Source: Brachionus plicatilis | Lineage: Eukaryota; Rotifera; Eurotatoria; Ploima; Brachionidae | Reading direction: 5' to 3' | NCBI GenBank assembly: GCA_010279815.1 | Contig: QEOQ01000508.1 | Span: 4,339,342-4,403,341 of the forward strand | DNA: 64,000 nucleotides | Shown here: in pieces, positions 35,404 through 47,500 of the stretch | Layout: the number at the start of each line of letters is the position of its first letter | Position numbering within the stretch: the first letter of the stretch is position 1 | Program-made: the position numbers and the translations under genes | Notes under the pieces: generated by a model | Database searches by the model: none | What the model was told of the DNA's origin: nothing | The model's input: only the letters and a program-made list of their open reading frames with translations

Positions 35404-36246
35404 TTAGTAATCATCATCACTATCATCATTGCTTCTCAGACCCTGTCTGATTGTTTTGATCATGTCCTCTTCGACCCTGTCAATTCTAGCATCCCGCTCA
35501 AAATCGCTATTTTCATTGCGCTTTAGATCTGATTGTACAATTCCCAAACGATGCAGTTTCCATTCAAAATCATCTAGCTTAAAGTTCATACCATTGAATG
35601 CCAAAGGTCCTATTATCTGGCTTTTTAGCTCGTTTTCATGGTAAATAAAAATGGTTGGCAAATTTTTGTCTGGATAATTTGGTATGCATGTAGTCGAAAT
35701 GCTTTTTATAAACTTGACTGCCGGAAATTTTGCCGCCAATTTTTCCATGTATTGATTTATTAAAGAACACAACGGAATTCTAATTAAAAATTATTAAATT
35801 TTAAATTAATTCTAAAAATATTTTTTTTAATTACCCTGATCTATACAAATGCAGGACCACCCAAATGCCTTCACCGGCTTGGTTCACTTCTTTGACATAA
35901 TCGACCGCAGTTATTTCTAAAACTCTTCCGAATTTTGCTTTTCCTTGCATTTCTTTTAATTCGGCAAGTCTTTTCCGCCTCATTTCGGCCAATATACGCT
36001 CCTCTTCTTCATCTTCCAACTCGTCCAATTCATCCAAAGTCTTTTCCTCTAGATAATTCTTGTTGAGCTTTTCTTGAACAGTTCTCTCAACTATATCAAT
36101 TATTTGTTCCTCGGTTATTTCCTTCTCTTTCTGAGGTATGATTCCCTTGGACCGTAAAACATCGTTCCATTCGGTGTCCTCATTCGGGTTCTAGTTAAAC
36201 TCCAAATTAGAAATTCCTCCAAAAATTAGACCAAACTTACTTGCAT
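35404..36246 (-). CDS. PDCL3: Phosducin-like protein 3
   Basis: Three exons (36246-36241, 36190-35835, 35779-35404) join in frame to 245 residues, close to the roughly 240 of PDCL3. The first exon codes only Met-Gln. The N-terminus [19 protein letters not shown] matches the family opening. A highly acidic helix follows ([20 protein letters not shown]), then [13 protein letters not shown] sequence ([14 protein letters not shown]) and the thioredoxin-like domain at about 90-205: [55 protein letters not shown]. The C-terminus is acidic (SNDDSDDDY). PDCL3-type proteins act in the cytoplasm as co-chaperones of the CCT chaperonin for actin/tubulin folding. PDCL2 is the alternative; length and acidic tail favour the PDCL2/3 group. 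Confidence 0.9.
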
Positions 36247-36530
36247 CGTTGTCTATTTTGAATGAATCTATCTCTCTATTCAGTCAATATTTTATATATC
36301 GAAAAAATATTTTCTAAACTTAAACAAAAATTACAATAATTTATTATCTATTTTTTAATTGAGCAAACTTTATGAATACTACAGTTATCATATAGATAAA
36401 TAGTATTTAAATTATAATATTTTTTGAGAGTTCACAATTAGTAATCAGAGTAAAATTAAGAAAATGCTCTATTAAGCAATGTACGAATTTTATTTAAATG
36501 CAAAAAGTATAAAAATTAACAAAACAAAAT

Positions 36531-37198
36531 TTAAGATATTTTCTCTAGTTCATACTTTAAATAAAAAATTAATTAATTAAAAAGTTAAAAAATTAATAAG
36601 TTTAAAACAAATACACTTTGAATATCGTCCTGGTCTAGTACTGCATTAACAACTTCGAATCGGCTTGACTCTTGTAGCTCGCCACCTAGCACCAATTCGT
36701 CCCATACAAAATGAGCTTTTTCATAGTTAAAAATTATGTCTAATTCGCATACCTTTATTAAATTTATTCAGTATTTATCACCAAAATGATTAATCTTTAT
36801 TACATTGGTAAAATATCTGTCCAATATTTCAACATAGCGTTGAATAATTTCCAAAGAAATCAATTCGTTGTCATTTTTATCAATCATTATTGTAAAATAT
36901 AAATTGGCATATCTTTTGGTAAAATTTTTGTCATTGACGTTGGGTCAAAATTTTAAAACTTACCTTTGGTAAACAATTTTATGCTCCTTGTATTCGAGAA
37001 AATTGCTAGATGGAATTGGTTTTGTCAATATCAGAGCAATTACATCTTTGATTACTGTTCTTTTTTGCCTATCTGATAAAGGTACATACCATTTCTGAAG
37101 CCTGAGTCGAGTTTGAGCATTGAAAAGTATTAGCATGGATATCTTAATGACAACAAAAAATAAAAAATCTACTCAAAATTTAAGTTTTTATTTACCAT
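36531..37198 (-). CDS. AP-1 adaptor sigma subunit, divergent paralogue
   Basis: Five exons (37198-37196, 37142-36964, 36912-36804, 36752-36615, 36554-36531) join in frame to 150 residues. The first exon codes only the initiator Met, as in the neighbouring paralogue. The longin-type core is clear: [75 protein letters not shown] and LGGELQESS. It differs from standard sigma-1 at FSRQGK (here FNAQTR), at FLEWxD (FLEYKE) and in a short YELEKIS C-terminus. It has one intron (after IVYQ) that the paralogue lacks. It would act in clathrin coats at the Golgi and endosomes. Faster evolution suggests a specialised or relaxed role. Confidence 0.85.
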
Positions 37199-37736
37199 TT
37201 TAAAATTCTTGTCTCAAAGAGATCAATTAAACTTTAAATTTCTTTTTTAAATTATTACACGAATTTATGATTTGAGAATTAAAATTTATAATTTTTCATT
37301 TTATCTATAATTTAGAAATCTTTTTTTTTTTATTGGGAAATATATAACTCTTATTGAGATAACAGAGCTTATTTTAATTTGACCTAAAAGCCATTGACCA
37401 TCTGATAAACATATTTCGTTTTGCCTTCTTATCAATTTTAGAAATAAAATTATTCCTGTTTTTTTTTTATTTTAAAAAAATCTACTCAAAAATTTCATTA
37501 TTTTTCAGATTATTTTCATCTTGAGTTATTAAAAATTCATAATACATATCATATGACATTAAAGTTTTAGCTCGACAATGAGTAATAGAATATTTTAATT
37601 TTTTATACAAATTTGAATCAGAGAAAAATTTCAAGAGATAAAACTAATTTATTTTAGATTAATAATAATAGATAATTAATAATTTATTAAAGTAGATAAC
37701 ATTTTGCTCAAAAAAAATAGACGGCATTAACCATTT

Positions 37737-37787
37737 TCAAAATATTCCCAATTGTTGCATTATTGTACCATTTTCTTCCATTTCGTC
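37737..37787 (-). CDS. Candidate alternative terminal exon of the AP-1 sigma gene
   Basis: A 17-codon open segment, preceded by TTTAAAG as an acceptor, reads DEMEENGTIMQQLGIF then stop. It is in the phase needed to follow the donor at 38273 of the upstream sigma gene. Its ending resembles the acidic, hydrophobic-terminated tails of sigma-1 proteins. It lies between the two sigma genes, so it is either an alternative last exon of the 38139-38804 gene or a remnant of another duplicate. Confidence 0.45.
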   Translation of the reverse strand, partial: DEMEENGTIMQQLGIF

Positions 37788-38138
37788 CTTTAAAAAAAAA
37801 ATCTAAATATATAAAATTTTTTAAAAAATCATCAATAAAAGCTAAGTTAAAAAACTAGACACTGTTAAACACAACACCAATCAAGGGTTAGTAAGGCTAA
37901 TTATAAGTGTGTATAAAGTTTTAGTGCTTAAGCCACCAACCCACTGCATTTAAGACAAAAATTCAAGTTAAAAAATCTCTAAGAAATAAAACATTTATTT
38001 ATAAAGTTTGGAATTGGAGATTCTTTTTGATTAGAAATCAATTAAGATTACGAACAAAAAATTTCATTTAGTCTTAAAAAACTTCTGTAAATATTTTTTA
38101 AAAAAAAAGTCATTTTTAAAATTGTCATTTGATTTTAT

Positions 38139-38804
38139 TTAACCAAGACCGTGATCTTCGAAAAATCCCTGTGGAGTTTCTTCCTTTAATAAAAAAAAAG
38201 AATAAGTAAGAACCAGTAAGTCTCGGACTAAAAATTTTCTTGTCAATTTTCCTAAATAAAAATTTCAAGTACCTCTTGTATCATATCTTGGTCTGAGATT
38301 GCTTTAAGAACATTCTTTTTGCTTGTTTCCTGAATTTCACCGCCAATTACGAATTCATCCCACATGAAGTACGCTTTCTCAAAATTAAAAATTATGTCCA
38401 GTTCACAGACCTAAAAAAGGCTTTATATAATAATTATTTTTTATATTCGAAAAATTAATTACACTTCCAAAATATTTGTCCAAAAGTTCAACATAGCGAT
38501 GAATTACTTCCAGAGTTATTAGTTCATTGTCTTCTTGTTCAATACAAGCACAAAAGTAAAGACTTGCGTATCTTTTATAGACTATCTTGGAATCTTTCCA
38601 TTCCAGGAAACTGGACATTTTTTGTTTGCGCGACAGAATTGTCGCTATTAGTTCGCGAATTATCTTCTTTTTTACCTTATCAGGATATGCTGTGTACCAT
38701 TTTTGTAAACGCAGTTTTCCTTGACGGCTAAAAAGCAATAGAAATTGGATCTAAAAAAAAATTCGGTCAAATACTAGTTAAAAGCAATGGGGCCAACTCA
38801 CCAT
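38139..38804 (-). CDS. AP1S: AP-1 adaptor sigma subunit
   Basis: Four exons (38804-38802, 38750-38463, 38410-38273, 38183-38139) join in frame to 157 residues, the normal sigma-1 length. The first exon is just ATG, followed by a GTGAGT donor. The core is nearly textbook sigma-1: [59 protein letters not shown] then [20 protein letters not shown], and the tail [14 protein letters not shown]. The protein belongs to the small subunit of the AP-1 clathrin adaptor (with gamma, beta and mu chains) sorting cargo between trans-Golgi and endosomes. The paralogue at 36531 lies downstream on the same strand; its exon 4 and this gene's exon 3 are both 138 bases and start at the same residue, supporting tandem duplication. 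Confidence 0.93.
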
Positions 38805-40037
38805 GTTGCACCTTTACTGTTTTGCTTTTTTTTCAATTCGTTTTTTTTTGAAGATACTTTCACTTAAAAAAATTATTATGTGGGCGAAATTAGCATTTTG
38901 AGCTTGAGGTATTTTGTCTTATTTTTGACATGTTCAATTGTATTGCAAGTATTTTCAAATGACTAATTTCTAAAATTCATTTTAAACTAAACAAAAATAA
39001 CAAATGTTTAGAATTTTTTGTTTGATATTACATTAATTGATTGTTTTAGGTTGATTCATTAATAAAACAAAATTTTAGGCAATGCAAAAAATTAAAAAAA
39101 ATTAAATTATTTTGATGTAACATTAATCATCTTTCAATAGTGAATCCATAGTTTTTTTTTTAATAATGATTATTGAGTTAATATCTAAAGAATTAAAGAA
39201 GAGAAAAATATTTTCTCACAAAAATATGTCAAAAATTATTAATGTTTTTTATGTTTGAAGAAAAAATTTATATAAATTAAATTTTTACCTACTTACTTGA
39301 TAATATAGCTCAATATTCTCAGATAAATATGAATTTATTCAATGACCAGTTGAAACATCGCATCCTTTAAAGAAATTCAGCTTCTACTTTATTATCGTAA
39401 AAATACTCAAATTAATGGTACAGATAATTAAATAAATAATTTTGAAAAAATATTCAACATATATGAAAAATAGTTATCTTCTAAAATTCTTAATTAGAGT
39501 ACTATTCATCTATGATTAAACTCTCTTTTTAGTAATTATTTTTAATCTTTTTAATTTTATCAAAAATCATTTATTTTTTATTTGATTTTGAATTATTTAA
39601 CAAAAATTCACCGATCAAATTTAATTTATATTTTTCTTGAGAATTGTCTGCTTGTGGAAAATTAATTAAGTTTTCCTAAGGCTTTTTATTTTATTGGATT
39701 TATTTTTCGTAAAATTTGGTTTAAAAAGTAAGTTTTTTAAATTTAGATTTCAGTTAAAAATTTTGAACATTCTTTTTTACATAAACCCCATTTAAAAGAC
39801 TTTATCTTTAAACTAGTTTTAAACTTCTTTAAATTGGTTGTTTATTTGATTAAATTGAATTCTAGCGTCTATTTTAATTTTCGTTAATATTTACAAATTA
39901 ATTAAAATAATTATCAATAATCAAAAATTAGAAATTAGGATTTTTAAAACTTACTTGTTTTATTTTTGACATGATATTTCCTAAATAAAAATTAATAATT
40001 CCTAATTCCTAAATCCATGATGCTTCCTAAATCCAAG
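38805..40037. other. AT-rich intergenic spacer
   Basis: No gene is supported. Short direct repeats of CCTAAAT/CCTAATT lie near 39979-40040. Confidence 0.45.
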
Positions 40038-40240
40038 TCTGCAAAGCACTAAATGTATTATAAAATAATTAAAATTAAATTGCAGAAGTATTTCAAAGAC
40101 TTAATTTGGGTGGTGTTAAGCTTGTACCAGCTGATACATTTTGCAGAAAAATTTTTAGACTCATAAAAAAAAAAATAATTTCATTTTAAAATTTTTGTTT
40201 AACACTTTTGTTCTTTGTTCCAAAATTCACAATGCCAAAG
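40038..40240. repeat. Truncated copy of the GGCATTGTGAA TIR element family
   Basis: From CTGCAAAGCACTAAATGTAT through GACTTAATTTGGGTGGT, GCTTGTACCAGCTGA to TTCCAAAATTCACAATGCC, this matches the right part of the element at 49904-50242. The left terminus is missing. It lies just downstream of the SLC22 gene. Confidence 0.7.
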
Positions 40241-40329
40241 TTGATGCTTTTTCTGAACTATGGACTTGAAAATAAATTAAAAAATTTCAATAAAACATTT
40301 TATTCTAAAAAAATATATCTCTTGTTTCC

Positions 40330-42284
40330 CTAAGACAAAGTTTCATCAATTAACTTTTTTTCAACTGATTCTTGTTTTTTAAGATTTAATTTATTGCTTT
40401 TTATTTTAAAATTTTGAACATCATTGATTGTTTCCGGTAGTTTTCTATTCAAAGTTTCTGGTAAAATAATAGTTGAACATGCACCAGAAACCGCCAATAC
40501 ACCATAGACTAGGAAAGGCATCGGCTTCCAGTCATCTCCCTTGAATGACATTGTAGAAGCTTGAAATTTTATTTATCTAAAAAAAAGTTTTTATACTAAT
40601 GAATTGATAATTGGTGACAAAATGACTCCGATTCGAGACACCATTGAACAGACCCCTATACAACTACTGCGGACTGATGTCGGAAACAACTCGTTTGTAT
40701 AAAGTCTTAGGATAGAGTAGCTTGCTGAAACACACAATTTGCCTAACATAGCCATTGCTACATTCATTGTCAAGTCATCTGCACAAATTGGATAGAATTC
40801 TTTGATTATTTGTTAAGCTCAAAATTTACTGATAAAAACATGAGAGAGACAAGAAAAACCTGCTACTAGAAGAAACAAAAAATATGGCTTTTTTCGACCA
40901 AATTTTTCTATCACTAAAAGAGCGCCAAGGTAAGCCAGAATTTCGACCGATGCCGAAATTGAAAAACTTAGATACGGATTGATACCCAAATCAATGCTCT
41001 TCAATCCAACTCCATAAAATACAAAGTTATTTACAAACCTTTAAATTTAAAATAAACATTTTCAATCTAAATGTTTGGAAATCTTTACCAATTGAATATC
41101 ATGGAAAAAAAAATAACTGCTAAATTTGGATGCCTGAAAAATGATTTAAAAAGTGTAATGATTGTTTCTCTTTCTTGACCAATTTTGGACTAAGTAAATA
41201 ATAAATTTTTTATTGATCGGTAATTTTGCTGTCTGTACCTGGATCAAAAATTGATTCCATGTTGATTTGCTGAGAGTTCGTTGGTTTGTTTTGGCCACAT
41301 GTTCCAACATTTCAAATGCTCTTTCTTGCTTATTTTTTGATATCAACCATCTTGGCGATTCTGGCAGTAGACTAAAATATGGCATACAAATTTAACCCTA
41401 ATTTAAATTCACTTAAAATATACTAACAAAAAATAGCTTAAAAAGGGAATTATAAAAACAGTGAATGTCAAAGACAGTTGTCGCCAGTCTCTAACAAAAT
41501 AAGCAATTAGGACCAAAATTAGTTGACCAAAGGAAAAAAAATTCTCAAATCCAATGCCGGCGTAAGTTCTCATTTTTGTTCCAACAAGCTCCAAAGCTGA
41601 CATAAAGTTTTTTTTTAAATTGATCTAATATTAATTAACCTTTTCTTTATACCTAGAACATATCCAGTTTCATTGATACCCCTAGTACCGCATGCAATCA
41701 AAAATCTACTTATTGCATACAAAATGTAGCTTATGGTGAAGCCGAAAATTTTTTGAGGACCAAATGTTGATCCGAAAAACCCGATCAGCATCAGACAAAA
41801 ACTCAATAGCATTACAGGACGCCTGCCGTATCTGTCTGACAAATTTCCAAGTACCAATGAGCCAACTAAATATCCAATAAAATATATGGACTGAACCTTC
41901 GATCTAAAAATTGATCGGTCACAGACCATGTTCCACTTAGATTCAAATAATAAATTTTATTTTAAACTTTTTTTACTAATTTAAATTTACCTCTTCGGTA
42001 AGAGTGGACTGAAAGTATTTTTTTTCAAATGTCCATGAAGTGCATTTCTGCAAGGTGCCGTTTGAATGGTACACACAGTTCAGATTAATTGGCTTCTTTA
42101 AACTTGACAATTCGTTTCCTCCATGGTTGCTGCATTTAAATTCTGGTAGAGCTGCTGTAAATGAGTTGATGTAAGTTGCAATTGACGGCAAAAGCGCTGC
42201 TAGACATATTAAGACATATCTGGTTTTCTGGTACTTGCCAAAGCCATTTATTTCGCGTAGAACATCTTCGAATTTTACAGTCAT
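40330..42284 (-). CDS. SLC22-family organic ion transporter
   Basis: Eight exons: 42284-41991, 41935-41653, 41596-41428, 41371-41239, 41189-41089, 41038-40830, 40799-40597, 40559-40330, about 540 residues with 12 expected membrane spans. The N-terminus (VKFEDVLREINGFGKYQKTR) is typical of SLC22, followed by TM1 and a large cysteine-bearing extracellular loop with an NGT site. WNMVCDRS precedes TM2, and the MFS signature GNLSDRYGRRPVMLL follows. The family motifs LLPESPRWLISKNK, EKFGRKKPY, NELFPTSVRSSCIGVCS and LPETLN are present. SLC22 proteins carry organic cations, anions or carnitine across the plasma membrane; the substrate is not evident. All junctions keep frame except the last: canonical GT...AG splicing between 40597 and 40559 is one base short, so a base may be missing or an unusual splice is used. 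Confidence 0.88.
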
Positions 42285-43201
42285 TTTTAAAAAATTATTT
42301 TCTCGTTCATCTAAAAATCCATAACAATCAAATAAAAATTTAGTTTAGTCATGAATATTTCTCTGTTTTTCTTAAAAATATAAATAATACAGATGAAAAC
42401 TATAAAATGTGGTTATAATTATCAGCTTAAATTGGAATTAGAAAATTAAGATGACATTTTCGCCAATAGATTATCTTATTTATTTAATCGCGGTTATTAA
42501 TAAATTTTTAAATGAAAGAGTTTTAATTTAAATCTTCAGGTTTTATTTTCAAAAATTTTGAGAAAAAACTTAAATGATTTAGTAATCATTTATTTACCAT
42601 ATAAATAAATTTTATTTGGAATTTTATTAAAGACGCTTAGTCTCGTAAAACAAAGTTTGAAGCTAAATCAACTAAAAATAATTTATTTTAATTAAAAAAA
42701 CAATTGAATAAGATGTGATTAACATTTTTCTCTTAAAAATTAATTTGAATTTAACTCGAGAAGGATCTGAAATTCTGTTTAGTATAATTTAAATTTGTGT
42801 TTAAAAAATATCAACATATTTCTTGTCATTTAAAATAAAAAGAATTCAATATTTTTAATTAAATATAAGATAGTTTAAATAGTATTTTTAATTTTGATAA
42901 ACTATTTTTTTGATGGAAATTTAATTTAATTTAATCTATTAAAAAAATTATGAATTATTTATTTTTTTTCGGTTGATTGATTTATTTTATAAGATTCAGA
43001 AAACTCAAAACTAAGGATAATAAGGAGACAAATAAAATCAGATTTCTGACTTGACATCCCTAATAATTCAAATTTTGATATTTCTTTTGATAATTCCATA
43101 AAAAGAATTCATTCACTAGGTTCAAATAATTTTAAAAAGTTGTTACTTTTTGAGACTCAAAAACTCAAAGAAATAATTAATGTGAATTGAATTGTTGAAG
43201 T
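42285..43201. other. AT-rich spacer upstream of the SLC22 gene
   Basis: Probably contains the SLC22 promoter. No gene or repeat is recognisable until the LINE fragment begins. Confidence 0.45.
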
Positions 43202-43786
43202 GTTCCTACTGTTTATTTGCTCGGCCTAATGCTTGAGACAGTCAAGTCCTATAAGTATCTCGGCTTTGAGATTTCTGACTCGCTCGACCTCGATCTCCAA
43301 TGGAGACGTCTACGCTCAATTGTCAGCCCTGTCGAGTTCTTGCTCTAGCAGCTTAAACTCAATGGCTGGTCTACGCCGATGCTCATTTGTGTATACCGAG
43401 CATATTGTCTCAGCCACTTTACGTACAGCGCCGTAATGCTTACTTCAACCTCTGCTGCTGCTAAGTGTGAGATGAACGCTTTCAACTCCCGTTTATGGCG
43501 AATCATGGGAATCGATGATCAGACTGCAGGCTCTTACAAACTCCTCCCAATCGCCGGGTTTATAGACCATGTCTGCGAACAAACACTCAATAGAATTCTG
43601 GCTGACCCAAACCATCCCATCACGTCATGTCAACCACGCAACCTTCGCTTGAACGCACGCTTCCCTTTCCAAACAAGAAAAGCAAACAAGGCTGCTTATA
43701 GCAACAGCTTCTTACAGAAGTTCCTTCGAAAACTTTGCAACGATTCCAACAGCCAAAACGCGAGAGCTAGTCTCTATCTTGTTTAA
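43202..43786 (+). pseudogene. 5'-truncated LINE fragment, C-terminal reverse transcriptase region
   Basis: An abrupt rise in GC content marks this segment. The frame reads VPTVYLLGLMLETVKSYKYL, GFEISDSLDLDLQWRRLRS,  then one TAG stop, QLKLNGWSTPMLICVYRAYC, SHFTYSAVML, FNSRLWRIMGIDD and a basic C-terminus ending at 43786. YLGFEISDSLD followed by a helical Arg-rich segment is the thumb/post-RT region of non-LTR elements. Everything upstream of the thumb is missing, as is usual for 5'-truncated insertions. It differs in sequence and base composition from the LINE at 20500, so it is another family. Confidence 0.75.
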
Positions 43787-44538
43787 TCATATAACTAGTT
43801 TATAATTTATAATTTATATTTTTGTAGCAATTTACGATATGTCTGACAATTCTTACTTTATATTTTAATAACAATTATTGTACAATTAGATTTAATTCTC
43901 AAATCAATAATTTTTAATCAATAAAACGTTTGAAACTCATGTTCATTAAAATGTATTCAAAATTCCTTAAGAGACTTAAATATTCTAATAAAATACCGAC
44001 ATTAAAAATTTAAAATATTCGAGCCAAATCAAAAATTTAAAATCAGCAAAACATTTTTCTAAGGTTAAATTTTTTTATTTGTTAAAAAGCAAATAAATTT
44101 CCTTTTTCGTTTAAATCTAATTCCAGAATAAGGATCACTTGAAAAATTTTGTATCATGTTTAAAAAAATGAGATTCATTTCTTTTAAATTTATTTGAATT
44201 TTATATTTTCAGAAGATTTTAGCTTGTTTGGGCTAAAAGTTTTCAGACACTGACTCTGCTTAAGTCTCACAAGTCTATAGAAAAAGTCTGAAATAGATAG
44301 TTCAATTCTCCGATATACTTTACAGATTAAAATAAAATAATATTTTCTTATTGAAAATGCATATTTAAACCAAAAATTCTCGTACCTAACATACGTGTAC
44401 TTGAACATGAAAGCTTTAAAAACTTCATAAATATTCTGCTCACACAAATATACTAATTCATATTTCTGAACTCATTTGGCTACGTGTTTCAATAAAAAAT
44501 TTAAATAATTTTGCCAATTTATTAAATTAAAAAAAAAA
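43787..44538. other. Spacer upstream of SEC31
   Basis: AT-rich. It probably holds the SEC31 promoter. A minus-strand frame at 44190-44447 has no ATG and no recognisable motif, and I do not call it a gene. Confidence 0.45.
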
Positions 44539-47500
44539 ATGAAAATCAAAGAAATAAATAATAAAATGGCCCAAGTGGCATTTTCACCTGGCTCACTCTA
44601 TCCCATTTACTTGGCATCAGGAACAGCTTTGGATCAGAACGATTTGAGTGCAAACGTTCGTCCAACACTTGATCTCTACCAATTGGATGTATCGGATCCC
44701 AGTCCAGAGTTGTCACTTTGCGGATCCACCGAGACCGAGTCCCGCTTCTCCAAACTAATATGGTCAGACTATTCTTCCGCTAATAGCAAAAATTTACTTA
44801 TCGGTGGCTTCGAAAACTCAAAAATTTGCTTGTACGATCACCAAAAAATACTTTCCAATTCAAATTCTGTGATTCAATCTCTTGAGAAGCACACGGGAAA
44901 CGTGGCATCTCTAGACATAAACCCTTTTCAGCCCAATTTGCTCGCTAGTGGTGCTGGTTCATCGGACATTTTCATTTGGGACTTGAACAATCCGCAAGTA
45001 CCAATGACACCGGGCACTAAACTCCAGCCTCTGGATGACATAAACTGCGTTGCTTGGAACAAACAAGTCCAGCACATATTGGCATCCACATCTTCAGGCA
45101 AATGTGTAGTCTGGGACTTGAGAAAAAATGAAAGCATCATCAAAGTGAGTGACAGTGTGTCCAAAATGAGAGTTAAACTGGTCGATTGGCACCCGGATAT
45201 AGCAACACAAATGTGCTTGTCCTCTGAGGATGACAATACGCCTTATATGCAGATTTGGGATCTTCGCTTCGCGACATCGCCAGTCCGAGTCCTGGAGGGA
45301 CACCAGCGCGGCATTTTGTCATTTAAATGGTGCTCGCAGGATTCCAATTTTCTGCTCAGCTCTGGCAAAGATTCCAGACTTTTGTGTTGGAATCCGAATA
45401 ACCCGACAGTAAATGGAGAAATTGTGTACGACTTGACCACTGTTGGTCAATGGTGCTTTGACTTGTGCTGGTCAAAACGAAATCCCAATTTAGTTTGTAC
45501 ATCATCTTTTGAGTCCCAAGTGAATGTTTACTCGTTGATGGGTGGAAGGTACAATGTGACATTGACGACCTCGAGCAAAATAATGGATTCGTTTGGCGTG
45601 GATAACAATGACATTCCAGGCTCGCCAACTGCCATTCCGCAGCAAAGTGTTCAAATAATTGAGCCTTTGAAAATGGCGCCAAATTGGATGAAAAAGCCGT
45701 GCGGGGCAAGGTTTGCGTTCGGCGGAAAATTGGTTACTTTTGGTAAATTTACTGATGTTCATCATCCGGAACAACAAATTACTGGGCCCACTCAGGCGCA
45801 AATCTCAAGTCAACGAGTTCACATAAATCAGGTGATCACCGATCAAAATCTAGTCGAAAAATCTCAAAATTTAGAGAATGCATTAATGAATGGAAATTTA
45901 ATTGAATTTTGTAATTTTAAAATTGAAAATACCACTGATCAAAATCAAGTTGCCATTTGGAAGTATATTTTGGTAAGACTTTTTAATTAGAAAATTGCAT
46001 AAATAATTATCTTTTTTCGAGATTACTTCAGTTAGATTTTTAAAATTAAACAAAAGTTTAATAATACTTTTGACCTTTCTTTTGCATTTTTCTCACAAAT
46101 TGTTAAAAAAATTTTATGATATTTGAAAATTTTGTTTTCACATCAGATCTATAATTAAAAATGATTTTTAGTCAAAAAAATTTTTGATTTTTGATTGAAA
46201 ATATTTGTTCTATGGAAAAAAGGGTTTAAGCAATGGAAGGAGTTCTGGACCTGCCAAGAAAAATAAATTCAAAATTGTGAAATATTTTTTATAAAATAAG
46301 TTGAATATTTTTGTGCCAAAGTCTAAGAAAAATTGTTTGTTTTAAGGATAAAGTTGGACTAAAAAGCTATGCCAAGTGTCAGATAAATGAGACCAAGCTT
46401 TTAGAATTTTAATGACATTTGACTTGTCAGTCATAAATTTTATATTGAATTGTACGAAATTTCAAAAAATTTAGTAAATTGATAACTTATTTTATCAACA
46501 GGGTTTTTGAATCCTTAACATAATAAAAAACAAAAAGATCAATAAACTGAATAAATTGAATTTAAAAGATCAATATTAAAAATGAAAATTTAAAAAATTT
46601 TAAAATCAACTATTTAAATATTTGTATAGTAAAGTCAACCACATTTAAATTATTTGTTTGAACAATACTATCTTTTTTTGTCAAATTTTTTGTTTTATCT
46701 TTTCATTAAATTAACCTTTTCCTTTAAAATCTAAGATAATTTATAACCGAGAAGTGCTCAAGAAATTCTAAATTATTTCTTAAAGTTAATTAAAAATGAA
46801 AACAAATTTTATTTTTTTTACATTTTAAGCAATTCAATATTTAATCATATATTAGAACTAAAAGATATTAATGTATTTTGATTTATTAAAAATTTTAAAT
46901 ATATTAAATATTTCATTATTTTCCATGGCGTAGGCAAATTGTTCGATTTCTCTCTCACATCATTCCTGCATAACATTCAGTCTTGGTTTCTTCTAAGAAA
47001 GTGAATCATTGAGATAAAAGAAAAAAAAATATTAAAAAAAAATGTTTAGAGTGAAACTAGAATAAAAATTATTCTTTTTTTTTAATTTTTAACTTTTGAC
47101 TCATTCAAATTAAGTTAAAAAAAAATATTAACCATTTTTATTTAATTTTTTTAGGCATCTTTTGAGCAAAATAAAAATGCCAAATACTTGGAATTACTTG
47201 GTTTTAATAACGATACACTTGATATTGAGGTAAAAAAGGTCTTAAAAGAACACAACTTAGTTCACCAGAATGAAAACAATTTAGCCGAAAGCTTCGAAAA
47301 AGTTGGACTAAATGGTCAAAAACCAAGTGATAATGCCAGTCTATTTGGTAAATCGGAAGAAGAAAATGCAAATGATAACGCTTTTGATGACATAGCTCGA
47401 TCGGTCTCACCTGTCAATCTTCATTTTAATAACGAAACCGAAAATTTAGTCACTGAACTGTTGCTTTTGGGAAAATACGAAAACGTTGTGGATATCCTCG

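Noticed and set aside
44190..44447. Minus-strand frame of 85 residues upstream of SEC31.
   Set aside because: No ATG, no motif and composition of random AT-rich sequence; no plausible splice partners were found.
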